DNA from: Comamonas thiooxydans | GTDB lineage: Bacteria > Pseudomonadota > Gammaproteobacteria > Burkholderiales > Burkholderiaceae_C | Length of the DNA stretch: 64,000 nt | Direction: 5' to 3' | Assembly (NCBI RefSeq): GCF_002157685.2 | Contig: NZ_AP026738.1 | Location: forward strand, 744,001 to 808,000 | Shown here: in pieces, positions 34,176-43,781 of the stretch | How positions within the stretch are numbered: position 1 is the stretch's first letter | Layout: each line of letters opens with the position of its first letter | The notes under the pieces: model-generated | What the model was told of the DNA's origin: nothing | Databases searched by the model: none | What the model saw: the letters and a program-made list of their open reading frames with translations, nothing else | Program-made: the position numbers and the translations under genes

Positions 34176-36572
34176 TTAGTTTCTGAACAGGTCCAGAATG
34201 CGGCTGCGCTCCTCTGCGGCCGGCGGCTGGGTGGCACCCGGGCCTGCGTTGCCAGGATCGGAGGCACCTTCCATGCCGAGGCTGGAGACGCCGCCGTTGC
34301 GGGCGTTTTCTTCGTAATACCAGTCGCCGCCCATATTGACCACGCCGGGCGGGGTTTGCACTTCGGCCACCGGCACACCCTTGAGTGCGTGCTGCATGAA
34401 GCTGATCCAGATGGGCAGGCTCAGGCCGCCACCGGTTTCGCGCGAACCCAGGTTGCGCGGGGTGTCGTAGCCGATCCACGAGACTGCGGCAAGGCTGGGC
34501 TGGTAGCCGGCAAACCAGGCGTCCACCGAGTCATTGGTGGTGCCGGTCTTGCCATACAGGTCGGGGCGCTTGAGAGTGGCCTGCGCACGTGCAGCCGTGC
34601 CCACGCGTGCCACATCATTGAGCAGGGTGCCGGTGAGGAAGGCGTTGCGCTCGGGAATGGCCTGGGGCAGTTCCTTCACCGCCGGAGGGGTGAACTCGGA
34701 GAGGATGCGACCCTTGTGGTCTGTCACGCGGGCAATCAGCCAGGGGTTGATGCGGTGGCCGCCGTTGGCAAACACCGAATAGGCTCCCGCCATCTGCAGC
34801 GGCGTGACGGAGCCGGCGCCCAAAGCCATGGTCAGGTAGGCGGGCTGTTTGGCGGCTTCAAAGCCGAAGCGGGTCGCCCATTCCTGCCCGGTCTTGGGGC
34901 CGATGGCCTGCAGCAACCGGATGGAGATCATGTTCTTGGACTTGTTCAGGCCCGTACGCATGGTCATGGGGCCGTCGTAGCGGCCGTCGTAGTTCTTGGG
35001 CTCCCAGGGCTGACCACCGGTGGTTGCCGCACTGAAGAAGATCGGTGCGTCATTGATCATGGTGGAGGGCGAGAAGCCGTGCTCCAGCGCCGCCGAGTAG
35101 ATGAATGGCTTGAAGCTGGAGCCGGGCTGGCGCCAGGCCTGGGTCACATGGTTGAACTTGTTCTTTTCGAAGTCGAAGCCACCGATCAGCGCGCGGATGG
35201 CACCGGTTTGCGTGGACATGGCCACAAAAGCGCCTTCGACTTCGGGCAGCTGGGTGATTTCCCAGGCACCCTTGGCGTTCTTGATGGCGCGGATCACGGC
35301 ACCGGGGCGGATCTTGATATTGGGCGGTGCCTTGGGGCTGAGGCCGGATTCGGCGGGCTTGAGGTTGTCCCCCGTGATCTCGAAATGGGTACCGTCCGCA
35401 CGGGCCGCGACAATCTTGCGCGGCGAGGCTTCCAGCACCACGGCCGCAACCACATCGCCGTTGTCGGGATGGTTGGCCAGGGCATCGTCGATGGCGTCTT
35501 CCAGCTCCTGTGCGTTGACTGGCAGAGTGATGAACTTCTCGGGGCCACGGTACTTCTGGCGGCGTTCGTAGTTCATGATGCCTTCGCGCAAAGCCTTGTA
35601 GGCAGCCTCTTGTTCACCGGCATTGAGAGTGGTGTAGACGTTCAGGCCGCGGGTATAGGCGTCGCTGCCGTATTGGGCAAAGATCAGTTGACGGGCCATT
35701 TCAGCCACGTACTCTGCATGTACACGGGTCGAATTGGCGGCAGTACGCAGCTTGAGCGGCTCTTCGCGGGCCTGCCTGGCCTGCTCTGCGGTGATGAAGC
35801 CGTTTTCCTCCATGCGCTCGATGATGTAGAGCTGGCGGATGCGAGCGCGCTTGGGGTTGCTGATCGGGTTGTAGGCCGATGGGGCCTTGGGCAGGCCGGC
35901 CAGCATGGCGGCTTCGGCCACCGTGATGTCCTTGAGCGGATGGCCGAAATAGGCTTCACAGGCTGCTGCAAAGCCATAGGCACGATTGCCAAGGAAAATC
36001 TGGTTCATGTAGATCTCGAGGATCTGCTCCTTGGTGAGCAAGTGCTCAAGCTTGAAGGTCAGCAGGATTTCGTAGATCTTGCGGGTATAGGTCTTCTCGG
36101 AAGAGAGGTAGACATTGCGTGCGACCTGCATGGTGATGGTGGAGGCGCCCTGGCTCTTTACCTTGCCCAGGTTGGCCAGCGCAGCACGCAGCATGCCCTT
36201 GTAGTCCACGCCGCCATGCTCGAAGAAGCGGGTGTCTTCGATGGCCAGCACGGCATCCGTCATGACCTTGGGGATCTCGTTGATGGGCGTCAGGGTGCGA
36301 CGCTCCTCCCCAAATTCGCCCAGCAGAGCGCCTTCGCTGGAGTAGACCCGCAGCGGTAGCTTGGGGCGGTAGTCTGCAAGTTCGGAGACGTCTGGAAGAT
36401 TGGGGTAAGCCATGGCCAGCGCCACGGCCACGGCCAGCAAAACGGCCAGGGCGGCGGCGACGGCAAGTCCGATCAGCCAGAAAATGGAACGCGGCAGCCA
36501 GTGCATGCGTTTTTTGGGAGTTTGAGACCCAGGCGCAGGTGCCTGGTGAGCAGAATGTTCTGATGGCGGCAT
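34176..36572 (-). CDS. mrcA: Penicillin-binding protein 1A
   Basis: The 798-residue bifunctional cell-wall synthase has one membrane anchor (residues about 30-55), the glycosyltransferase region with EDTRFFEHGGVDYKGMLRA (catalytic Glu) and SQGASTITMQVARN, then the transpeptidase with GSSFKPFIY (SxxK), SKNMIS (SxN) and KTGTTND (KTG). It polymerises and cross-links peptidoglycan. Divergent from pilMNOPQ, the standard order in beta- and gammaproteobacteria. Confidence 0.97.
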   Translation of the reverse strand: MPPSEHSAHQAPAPGSQTPKKRMHWLPRSIFWLIGLAVAAALAVLLAVAVALAMAYPNLPDVSELADYRPKLPLRVYSSEGALLGEFGEERRTLTPINEIPKVMTDAVLAIEDTRFFEHGGVDYKGMLRAALANLGKVKSQGASTITMQVARNVYLSSEKTYTRKIYEILLTFKLEHLLTKEQILEIYMNQIFLGNRAYGFAAACEAYFGHPLKDITVAEAAMLAGLPKAPSAYNPISNPKRARIRQLYIIERMEENGFITAEQARQAREEPLKLRTAANSTRVHAEYVAEMARQLIFAQYGSDAYTRGLNVYTTLNAGEQEAAYKALREGIMNYERRQKYRGPEKFITLPVNAQELEDAIDDALANHPDNGDVVAAVVLEASPRKIVAARADGTHFEITGDNLKPAESGLSPKAPPNIKIRPGAVIRAIKNAKGAWEITQLPEVEGAFVAMSTQTGAIRALIGGFDFEKNKFNHVTQAWRQPGSSFKPFIYSAALEHGFSPSTMINDAPIFFSAATTGGQPWEPKNYDGRYDGPMTMRTGLNKSKNMISIRLLQAIGPKTGQEWATRFGFEAAKQPAYLTMALGAGSVTPLQMAGAYSVFANGGHRINPWLIARVTDHKGRILSEFTPPAVKELPQAIPERNAFLTGTLLNDVARVGTAARAQATLKRPDLYGKTGTTNDSVDAWFAGYQPSLAAVSWIGYDTPRNLGSRETGGGLSLPIWISFMQHALKGVPVAEVQTPPGVVNMGGDWYYEENARNGGVSSLGMEGASDPGNAGPGATQPPAAEERSRILDLFRN

Positions 36573-36855
36573 TTCGCAGTATTGGCAAGGGGTAGGGCAT
36601 TATAGAAATGCCGCCCGGAAAAGCATCGTGGCGGCCGGGTGGGGGCCGCGCTTTGATTGAATCCTAAATCACAGGGTAAGCACCAGTATGCGCAAGGGCT
36701 GAGGTTCTTGCGGTTTGACGTTACACAAGTTTGTCTTTTTTTGACCACGAAATACGGTGAAAAGCGCTGCAGCAAAGCATGTGCTGCTATAGCTTGCTGC
36801 TAGGATTCCGGGGTATTGCTGGCTTTTGTTTCCATTCTTACAAACCTGGGGGGGC

Positions 36856-37945
36856 ATGTTGATTGCTCTGAGTTCTTTATTCAGCCGTCAGCCTGCACCT
36901 TTGCTTGGCATTGATGTCAGCTCCTCCAGCGTGAAGCTGGTCGAGCTGGCCAAAAGCAAATCCGGCGAGTGGCAACTGGAGCGTTGTGCGATTGAGCCTC
37001 TTGAAAAAGGCTGGATCACCGACGGCAATATTGAGAAATTTGATGAGGTGGCGGAGGCTGTGCGCCGCCTGGTCAAGAAAAGCGGAACGCGTACAAAGCA
37101 AGTGGCCATGGCGTTGCCAGCCGCTGCAGTGATTACGAAGAAGATCACCTTGCCAGCCGGCTTGACCGAACTGGAAATGGAAGTTCAGGTCGAGTCCGAA
37201 GCCAATCAATACATTCCGTTCTCGCTCGATGAGGTGAGCCTGGATTTCTGTGTCATAGGCCCGTCGCTGGTGTCGCCTGGCGATGTGGATGTGCTGATCG
37301 CTGCATCGCGCAAGGAAAAAGTGCAGGACCGCCAGGGCCTGGCCGAGGCTGCCGGTCTCAAGCCCATCGTCATCGATATCGAGCCCTATGCCGCCCGAAT
37401 GGCGGCAACGCGTCTGGTGTCGCGTTTGCCCAATGCCGGGCGTGACGCCGTCGTGGCGCTATTCGAGGTGGGCGCAATGACTACCAGCATGCAGGTGCTT
37501 CGCAATGACGAGGTGCTGTATGAGCGTGATCAGGCCTTTGGCCTTTGGCGGTGCACAGCTTACCCAGTTGATTGCACGTCAGTACGGTTTTTCTCCGGAA
37601 GAGGCGGAGGCCAAGAAGCGCAGCGGCGAATTGCCGGACGACTACGCGGCTGGCGTGCTCAAGCCCTTCGTGCAAAGCCTGACCCAGGAAGTGGCGCGAG
37701 CGTTGCAGTTCTTCTTCACGAGTACTCCCTATAACCGCGTCGATCATGTTTTGCTGGCAGGTGGATCGTCGTCCTTGCCGGGGCTGGTGGATGCCGTCAG
37801 CCAGCAGACTGGATGTGCCTGCAGTCTTGCCAATCCCTTCGAAGGCATGGAAATTGGCAGCGGCGTGCGTCTGAAGAAGATGGCGCGTGAAGCGCCGTCC
37901 TATCTGACCTCTTGCGGTTTGGCCATGCGGAGGTTTCAAGAGTGA
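36856..37945 (+). pseudogene. pilM: Type IV pilus assembly protein PilM, frameshifted by a 7 bp duplication
   Basis: PilM is the actin-like cytoplasmic ring component that binds PilN. The 5' frame reads LLGIDVSSSSVKLVEL and continues correctly to residue about 228 (YERDQAFG), then runs into unrelated sequence and stops at 37734 (292 residues). The remaining PilM sequence, FGGAQLTQLIARQYGF through LLAGGSSSLPGL to the C-terminus, is in another frame up to 37945. GGCCTTT occurs twice in tandem at 37533-37546; removing one copy yields QAFGGAQ and a continuous 360-residue PilM. The ends are otherwise intact, so the change is recent, phase-variable, or a sequence error. The 3' end overlaps the pilN start codon (GTGA). 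Confidence 0.9.
37533..37546 (+). repeat. 7 bp tandem duplication GGCCTTT x2 inside pilM
   Basis: Two adjacent identical GGCCTTT units, the exact point where the PilM reading frame is lost. The net +7 shifts the frame by one; deleting one unit restores it. Confidence 0.92.
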
Positions 37946-38553
37946 TACTGATTAACCTTTTACCGCATCGCGAAGCGGCCAAGAAGCGCCGTAAAGAAGC
38001 GTTTCAGGTCAATATGGTGCTGGGCGCGCTGGGTGGACTGCTGATCGCAGCACTGATCTACTGGTACTTCCAGATGATGATCGAGGGCCAGCAGAACAAG
38101 AACAATCTGCTGCGCTCCGAAATCAAGGTCCTGGAGACACAGATCAAGGAAATCGAAGGCCTGGAGGCTGAAATTACTGCCCTGCGGGCACGCCAGAAGG
38201 CCGTCGAGGATCTGCAGTCCGACCGCAATCTGCCGGTGTACATGCTCAATGAGCTGGTCAAGCAACTGCCGGACGGTGTCTACATCAGCAGCATCAAGCA
38301 AGAAGGCCTGTCGGTGACCATGCAGGGAACTGCACAGTCGAACGAGCGTATTTCCGAGATGCTGCGCAATCTGACGGATGGCTCGCCCTGGTTCTCCAAG
38401 CCGGAGCTGATGGAAATTGTGGCCAAGACTGTTGATGTGACTGCCAAGGACAAGCGCCGTGCAGCTGCATTCACATTGCGCTTCAATCTGACCCGGGCCA
38501 GCGATGCAGAGAAAAATCTGCAAGCTGCAAGCTCCTCTGTGAAGGCGCAGTAA
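37942..38553 (+). CDS. pilN: Type IV pilus assembly protein PilN
   Basis: The 203-residue inner-membrane protein starts VILINLLPHREAAKKRRKEAF, whose INLLP segment binds PilM, followed by a membrane helix (VLGALGGLLIAALIYWYF), a coiled coil and a periplasmic ferredoxin-like domain. The start is GTG 37942, overlapping the pilM stop, with GGAGG upstream. Since pilM now stops 211 bp earlier, coupling from pilM is probably lost; the ribosome site may still allow independent starts. Confidence 0.93.
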   Translation: MILINLLPHREAAKKRRKEAFQVNMVLGALGGLLIAALIYWYFQMMIEGQQNKNNLLRSEIKVLETQIKEIEGLEAEITALRARQKAVEDLQSDRNLPVYMLNELVKQLPDGVYISSIKQEGLSVTMQGTAQSNERISEMLRNLTDGSPWFSKPELMEIVAKTVDVTAKDKRRAAAFTLRFNLTRASDAEKNLQAASSSVKAQ

Positions 38554-39227
38554 TGGCAAAAAAGAAGAAATCTCTGGACATCGACTTCGCTGCGCTGCAA
38601 GAGAGAATTCAGCGCCAATTCCGGAATCTGGATCCGAATGACCCTTCAGTCTGGCCCGCCTTGCCAAAGGCACTGCTGTATGTTGCCGTTGCAGTCGTTG
38701 TCGCAGCCTTGCTGTGGTTCGTCGTTCTGAAGGATTACGAAGCAGAGCTCGACGCCGAGCGTGCGACCGAGGTGACTCTGCGTGAAGACTATTCCAAGAA
38801 AATGGTCAAGGCAGTGAGCCTGGAGGGCTTGAAGAAGCAGCGCGAGCAGGTGCAGCAGTATGTGACGCAGCTGGAAAAGCAACTGCCCAGCAAGGCGGAG
38901 ATGGCAGCTCTGCTTTCCGATATCAACCAGGCCGGCTTGGGACGTAGTCTGCAGTTTGAAGTATTCCGCCCTGGCGCCATGGTGACCAAGGAGTACTACG
39001 CCGAGCTGCCAATCACCCTGAAGGTGACGGGGCGCTATCACGACATCGGTGCTTTTGCCTCGGATATCGCTTTTCTGTCGCGTATCGTGACCTTGAACAA
39101 TCTGTCCATCGCCCCGGGCGGCAAGGACACGGATGTGCTGTCCATGGATGCTACGGCACGGACATTCCGCTATCTGGATGCGGACGAAGTCAAGGCGCAG
39201 CGCAACGCGGCCAAGGGGAAGAAATGA
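38553..39227 (+). CDS. pilO: Type IV pilus assembly protein PilO
   Basis: The 224-residue protein has a basic, Lys-rich start, a membrane helix at about 45-65 (ALLYVAVAVVVAALLWFVV), a coiled coil (TLREDYSKKMVKAVSLEGLKKQ) and a periplasmic domain with the PilO sequence YYAELPITLKVTGRYHDIGAF. It dimerises with PilN to align the inner-membrane platform. Overlaps pilN by one base. Confidence 0.95.
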   Translation: MAKKKKSLDIDFAALQERIQRQFRNLDPNDPSVWPALPKALLYVAVAVVVAALLWFVVLKDYEAELDAERATEVTLREDYSKKMVKAVSLEGLKKQREQVQQYVTQLEKQLPSKAEMAALLSDINQAGLGRSLQFEVFRPGAMVTKEYYAELPITLKVTGRYHDIGAFASDIAFLSRIVTLNNLSIAPGGKDTDVLSMDATARTFRYLDADEVKAQRNAAKGKK

Positions 39228-39775
39228 GCAGAGCATTCTTGAGCCCTGTCTGGCTGGTCCTGATGAGCAGTGCTTTGCTGTCGGCTTGCACCTCCTCCGA
39301 GGAGGAGCAACTGCGTGAGTGGTTGGCGCAGGAGCGTGCCAATGCCAGGCCTCGCGTGACGCCTCTGGAGGAGCCCAAGCCTTTCAAGCCCCAGGCCTAT
39401 ACAGGGGCTGATGGCATGGAACCCTTCAATCCGCTCAAGCTGATCCAGGTGCTGCGCAAGGAGTCTGCGCAATCCAACATCAGCACGGCGTTGCTCACGC
39501 CAGAGCTGAGTCGTCGCAAGGAGCCGCTGGAGGCCGAGCCGCTGGACACCATGACCATGGTGGGCAGTCTCGACAAAAAGAACGTGCCCACGGCCTTGGT
39601 CAAGGTCGGCGGCCTGCTCTATCAGGTACGTGTCGGTAACTATCTGGGGCAGAACTACGGAAAGATCACCAAGATTACGGAAAACTCCATCCAGCTAAGA
39701 GAAATTGTCCAGGATGGCGGTGGTGACTGGATTGAAAGAACAAGCACTTTGGAGTTGCAGGAGGTTGGCAAATGA
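39224..39775 (+). CDS. pilP: Type IV pilus assembly lipoprotein PilP
   Basis: The 183-residue lipoprotein has a signal ending LLSAC and the PilP C-terminal domain (MTMVGSLDKKNVPTALVKV, YQVRVGNYLGQNYGKI). PilP joins PilNO to the PilQ secretin. Overlaps pilO and pilQ by four bases each, marking a tight operon. Confidence 0.95.
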   Translation: MSRAFLSPVWLVLMSSALLSACTSSEEEQLREWLAQERANARPRVTPLEEPKPFKPQAYTGADGMEPFNPLKLIQVLRKESAQSNISTALLTPELSRRKEPLEAEPLDTMTMVGSLDKKNVPTALVKVGGLLYQVRVGNYLGQNYGKITKITENSIQLREIVQDGGGDWIERTSTLELQEVGK

Positions 39776-41883
39776 TGGGTATTAATCGCAGCACTATGGC
39801 GAAGGCCCGTTGGGGTCTGACCCTGAGCGGCCTTTTGCTTTCTTCGGCAGCTTGGGCGCAAGCCCGCATTGAGGCTGTTACAGGTGCTTTGCAGTCAGGC
39901 TCCGAGGTCATTCGCGTCGAGCTGTCCGAACCGCTGGCTGCAGACCCGACCGGATTCGTGGTTCAGTCTCCGGCGCGTATCGCTCTGGATTTTCCGGGTG
40001 TGAGCAATGGCTCAGGCAAGTCGTTGCTTGAATTCAATCAGGGCAATCTGCGTTCGGCAAATCTGGTGGAAGCATCGGGTCGCTCACGTCTGGTATTGAA
40101 CCTGAAGACGGCCACGACCTATCGCTTGCAGCGCCAGGGCAAATCCTTGCTGATCTTGCTCGATCCCGCAGGTGCCGCGACAACCGCTGCAGCTGCGGCT
40201 CCTGTCATGGCTCCGGTGTTTGAGAACAAGACGGCAGCCTCTGATGCGGCTCCGATTCGCGGTATCGACTTTCGCCGTGGTAGCGATGGCTCCGGCCGGG
40301 TTGTAGTCAGCCTTGGCAGCAGCCAGGTGGGGGTGGATCTGAGGCAGGAGGGCAAGGGCCTGACAGTGGACTTTCTGCGCACTGCCCTGCCTGAAAATTT
40401 GCGCAAGAAGCTTGATGTGGGAGATTTCGGTACGCCTGTGCAAACGATATCGACCACTCAGCAAGGTGACCGAGTGCGCATGCGCATCGACCCGGTGGGT
40501 GACTGGGAGCACAGCGCCTACCAGAGCGACAGTCAGTTCGTGGTGGAAGTGCGCCAGAAAAAGGTCGACACCAGCAAGTTGACGCAAGGCCCGGGCTACA
40601 GCGGCGAAAAGCTGTCGCTCAATTTCCAGAATATTGAAGTGCGCTCTTTGCTGCAGGTCATTGCGGACTTCACCAACTTCAATATCGTCACCTCGGACAC
40701 GGTGACAGGTGCCTTGACTCTGCGTCTCAAGGATGTGCCCTGGGACCAGGCGCTGCAGATCATCATGGATGCCAAAGGACTGGGCATGCGCAAGTCCGGC
40801 TCCGTGCTCTGGATCGCTCCCAAGGACGAGATCGATGCGCGCACCAAGCGTGACTACGAAGCGGCCATGGAGATTCAGAAGCTCGAGCCCTTGCGCACAC
40901 AAGGCTTCCAGCTCAACTACGCCAAGGCCGCAGACATCCTGCAGCAGATCACGACCTCGACGGGCGGTGGCGGTGGTGGCGCCGGAGCCAGCACACGCTT
41001 CTTGTCCACGCGCGGCTCGGCTATTTCCGAGCCTCGCACCAACCAGCTGTTTGTGACCGACACGCCGACCAAGCTCGATGAAATGAAAGCCTTGTTGGTC
41101 AAGCTGGATGTGCCCGTGCGTCAGGTCATGATCGAGGCCCGCATTGTGGAGGCACGCGATACCTTTGGTCGTTCGCTGGGCGTGAAGTTCGGCGGAGGGG
41201 CTGTTGGCAGCAATGCATCCATGACATCGTCCCAGTTTCTGCCGGATGGCAATTCCGGAGCGACCCCCAAGTTTCCGAGCGGCAACTTTGTCAATTTGCC
41301 GGCCAGTGTTGCTGGTGTTAACACCGTGGGGCAGGTCGCTTTTTCGGTCTTCAATAGCTCGATGACGCGTTTCCTGTCCCTGGAGCTGTCCGCTCTGGAA
41401 GCTGAAGGCGACGGCAAGATCATCTCCAACCCCCGTCTGGTGACAGCAGACCAGAACAAGGCCTTGATCGAGCAAGGCACGGAGTATCCTTATTCCGTCA
41501 CGGCGCCGAACGGCGCCACGACGATTGCGTTCAAGAAGGCCGTGCTGAAGCTCGAAGTGACACCGCAGATTACCCCTGAAGGCGACATCATTCTGGATCT
41601 GGATGTGAACAAGGACAGCCGCGGTGAGACCACGACTCAGGGCGTCGCCATTGATACCAAGCATGTCAAGACCCAGGTGCTGGTCGAGAATGGCGGCACG
41701 GTCGTGATCGGCGGCATCTTTGAGATGGAGGAGACCAATCAGCTCAACAAGGTACCGCTGTTCGGAGATCTGCCTGTGTTGGGGCACTTGTTCCGTAGCA
41801 ACACCAAGGCCTCGAGCAAGCGTGAAATGCTGGTTTTCATCACTCCCAAGATGCTGAGTCAGGCGCGCAGCACCAGCAAATAG
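39772..41883 (+). CDS. pilQ: Type IV pilus secretin PilQ
   Basis: The 703-residue outer-membrane channel has a signal peptide (GLLLSSAAWAQA), two N-terminal AMIN-type regions, an N0/secretin-TonB domain (SLNFQNIEVRSLLQVIADFTNFNI cut here) and the C-terminal secretin (VEARDTFGRSLGVKFGG to LFRSNTKASSKREMLVFITP). It lets the pilus cross the outer membrane. A terminator follows it, so aroK is probably a separate unit or partly read-through. Confidence 0.97.
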   Translation: MMGINRSTMAKARWGLTLSGLLLSSAAWAQARIEAVTGALQSGSEVIRVELSEPLAADPTGFVVQSPARIALDFPGVSNGSGKSLLEFNQGNLRSANLVEASGRSRLVLNLKTATTYRLQRQGKSLLILLDPAGAATTAAAAAPVMAPVFENKTAASDAAPIRGIDFRRGSDGSGRVVVSLGSSQVGVDLRQEGKGLTVDFLRTALPENLRKKLDVGDFGTPVQTISTTQQGDRVRMRIDPVGDWEHSAYQSDSQFVVEVRQKKVDTSKLTQGPGYSGEKLSLNFQNIEVRSLLQVIADFTNFNIVTSDTVTGALTLRLKDVPWDQALQIIMDAKGLGMRKSGSVLWIAPKDEIDARTKRDYEAAMEIQKLEPLRTQGFQLNYAKAADILQQITTSTGGGGGGAGASTRFLSTRGSAISEPRTNQLFVTDTPTKLDEMKALLVKLDVPVRQVMIEARIVEARDTFGRSLGVKFGGGAVGSNASMTSSQFLPDGNSGATPKFPSGNFVNLPASVAGVNTVGQVAFSVFNSSMTRFLSLELSALEAEGDGKIISNPRLVTADQNKALIEQGTEYPYSVTAPNGATTIAFKKAVLKLEVTPQITPEGDIILDLDVNKDSRGETTTQGVAIDTKHVKTQVLVENGGTVVIGGIFEMEETNQLNKVPLFGDLPVLGHLFRSNTKASSKREMLVFITPKMLSQARSTSK

Positions 41884-41904
41884 GCGTTATCCGTTTTTAC
41901 ATAG

Positions 41905-41932
41905 GGCCCGCATGATTTGATGCGGGCCTTTT
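41905..41932 (+). terminator. Rho-independent terminator after pilQ
   Basis: Stem GGCCCGCAT/ATGCGGGCC with a six-base loop and TTTT, 21 bp after the pilQ stop. Confidence 0.9.
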
Positions 41933-41997
41933 CGTTTGTAATATCTGCGGCCTGCGAGAATCACGGACTGGCCGGATTGGCGGATGACGGTAACGCG

Positions 41998-42534
41998 ATG
42001 ACTGTTCTAAAGAAATTTCATATTGCTCTTGTGGGTTTGCCAGGCTCCGGCAAATCCACCATCGGACGCTATTTGGCCAAGCGTTGGTCCATGCCTTTTG
42101 TGGATGTGGACGTGGCTATCGAAGAGCATATCGGCTGCACGATTCGTGACTTTTTTGCCAAGGAAGGCGAGTCCAGATTCAGGGATGTAGAGCAGGAGGT
42201 CCTGGCCGCGCTGCTGGCACGCGTTGAAAAAACCGTGGTTGCCACAGGTGGCGGTGCCGTGCTTAAGGCTGAAAACCGGCAAGAGCTGGCCGAGCATGCA
42301 CAGGTGGTCTATCTGAGTGCTTCGCCCCATGAAATTGCCAAGCGTCTGCAGCGAGACACGCAGCGCCCCTTGCTGCAGGTGGACAATCCTTTGCAGCGCT
42401 TGCTGGATTTGCATGCCATCAGGGATCCGCTCTACAAGGAGGTGGCGGATTTTGTGGTGGCAGGAAGCGGCCTGTCCGCGACTCAGGTGGCTCAGCGAGT
42501 GGCCATGCAGATTGAACTCGGTCAGCATTCCTGA
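41998..42534 (+). CDS. aroK: Shikimate kinase
   Basis: The 178-residue kinase phosphorylates shikimate at the 3-hydroxyl, in the path to aromatic amino acids. P-loop GLPGSGKSTIG, shikimate-binding VDVDVAIEEHIG and GESRFRDVE, then VATGGGAVL and the RPLL lid. Start 41998 (MTVLKKFHI) is preferred to 41917, which would overlap the terminator region. aroB follows 70 bp on. Confidence 0.95.
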   Translation: MTVLKKFHIALVGLPGSGKSTIGRYLAKRWSMPFVDVDVAIEEHIGCTIRDFFAKEGESRFRDVEQEVLAALLARVEKTVVATGGGAVLKAENRQELAEHAQVVYLSASPHEIAKRLQRDTQRPLLQVDNPLQRLLDLHAIRDPLYKEVADFVVAGSGLSATQVAQRVAMQIELGQHS

Positions 42535-42604
42535 TTGCGCTGAAAAGCTTGTTGGTCAATACATTGCGTGTGGTTCCTGCTATGTATTTTGAGAGAGGTT
42601 GAAC

Positions 42605-43696
42605 GTGGAAACAGTGCATATTGATCTGGGAGAGCGCAGCTATCCCATCGTGATTGCAGAGGGCTTGCTGGCCCAGAGCTCCACCTGGCAGGCATTGCCC
42701 AAGGCAGCGGCGGCTCTGGTCGTGACGAATGATGTCGTGGCCCCGCTTTATCTGTCTGCACTCAAGCAGGCTTTGAGCAGCCAGTACGCCCAGGTTCATG
42801 CGGTGGTGCTGCCCGATGGCGAAGCGCACAAGGACTGGCAGACGCTGAACCTGATTTTTGACGCCCTGCTGCAGCATGCTTGCGATCGCAAGACGGTGCT
42901 GTTTGCACTGGGCGGCGGCGTGGTGGGGGATATGACGGGTTTTGCGGCCGCTAGCTATATGCGCGGCGTGCCTTTTGTGCAGGTGCCGACCACGCTGCTG
43001 TCCCAGGTCGACTCTTCGGTGGGAGGCAAGACCGCCATCAACCACCCGCTGGGCAAGAACATGATTGGGGCCTTCTACCAGCCGCAGCTGGTGCTCTGCG
43101 ATCTTGCTACGCTGGATACCCTGCCCGAGCGCGAGTTGAGCGCAGGTCTGGGGGAAATCATCAAATACGGCCCTATTGCCGATATGCAGTTCTTCGACTG
43201 GCTTGAGCAGAACATGGATGGCCTGCTGCGCCGTGATCGCGCGCTGCTCGCCCATGCCGTCAAGCGAAGTGTGGAGATCAAGGCCTGGGTCGTGGGGCAG
43301 GACGAGAAGGAAGCGGGTCTTCGCGCGATTCTCAATTTTGGTCATACCTTCGGTCATGCGATCGAGGCCGGCATGGGTTATGGCAACTGGCTGCACGGTG
43401 AAGGTGTGGCGGCAGGCATGGTGATGGCGGCGGAACTGTCCCAACGTCTTGGCCTGGTGGAGGCGAGCTTTGTCTCGCGTCTGCGCAAGCTGATTGAGCG
43501 AGCGGGCTTGCCGGTGCGCGCAGCGGTCATCGATGCCCTGGACAATGCTGGTCGCTATCTGGAGCTGATGCGGGTCGACAAGAAATCCGAAGCCGGTGAA
43601 ATCCGCTTTGTGCTGATCGATGGTCCCGGCAAGGCGGTGATGAGGTCGGCACCCGACGCGCTGGTGCGTGAAGTGATCGACAGTTGCTGTGCTTGA
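42605..43696 (+). CDS. aroB: 3-Dehydroquinate synthase
   Basis: The 363-residue NAD- and metal-dependent enzyme converts DAHP to 3-dehydroquinate. [19 protein letters not shown] binds [18 protein letters not shown] and [11 protein letters not shown] hold substrate and metal ligands. GTG 42605 is favoured by GAGAGAGG seven bases before; TTG 42599 is also in frame. It follows aroK as in most Proteobacteria. Confidence 0.95.
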   Translation: METVHIDLGERSYPIVIAEGLLAQSSTWQALPKAAAALVVTNDVVAPLYLSALKQALSSQYAQVHAVVLPDGEAHKDWQTLNLIFDALLQHACDRKTVLFALGGGVVGDMTGFAAASYMRGVPFVQVPTTLLSQVDSSVGGKTAINHPLGKNMIGAFYQPQLVLCDLATLDTLPERELSAGLGEIIKYGPIADMQFFDWLEQNMDGLLRRDRALLAHAVKRSVEIKAWVVGQDEKEAGLRAILNFGHTFGHAIEAGMGYGNWLHGEGVAAGMVMAAELSQRLGLVEASFVSRLRKLIERAGLPVRAAVIDALDNAGRYLELMRVDKKSEAGEIRFVLIDGPGKAVMRSAPDALVREVIDSCCA

Positions 43697-43781
43697 TGGC
43701 TGGCGCTATGTGAGCAGACCCTGAGGGGAGGCGAGTCCATAGCTGTTAGAGTCATTGCATCGAGTTGTTGAGGCGATTTGC

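Noticed and set aside
36573..36855. pilM promoter with TTGACG near 36715
   Set aside because: A -35-like TTGACG is present but no -10 box lies at 16-18 bp, so the promoter could not be placed.
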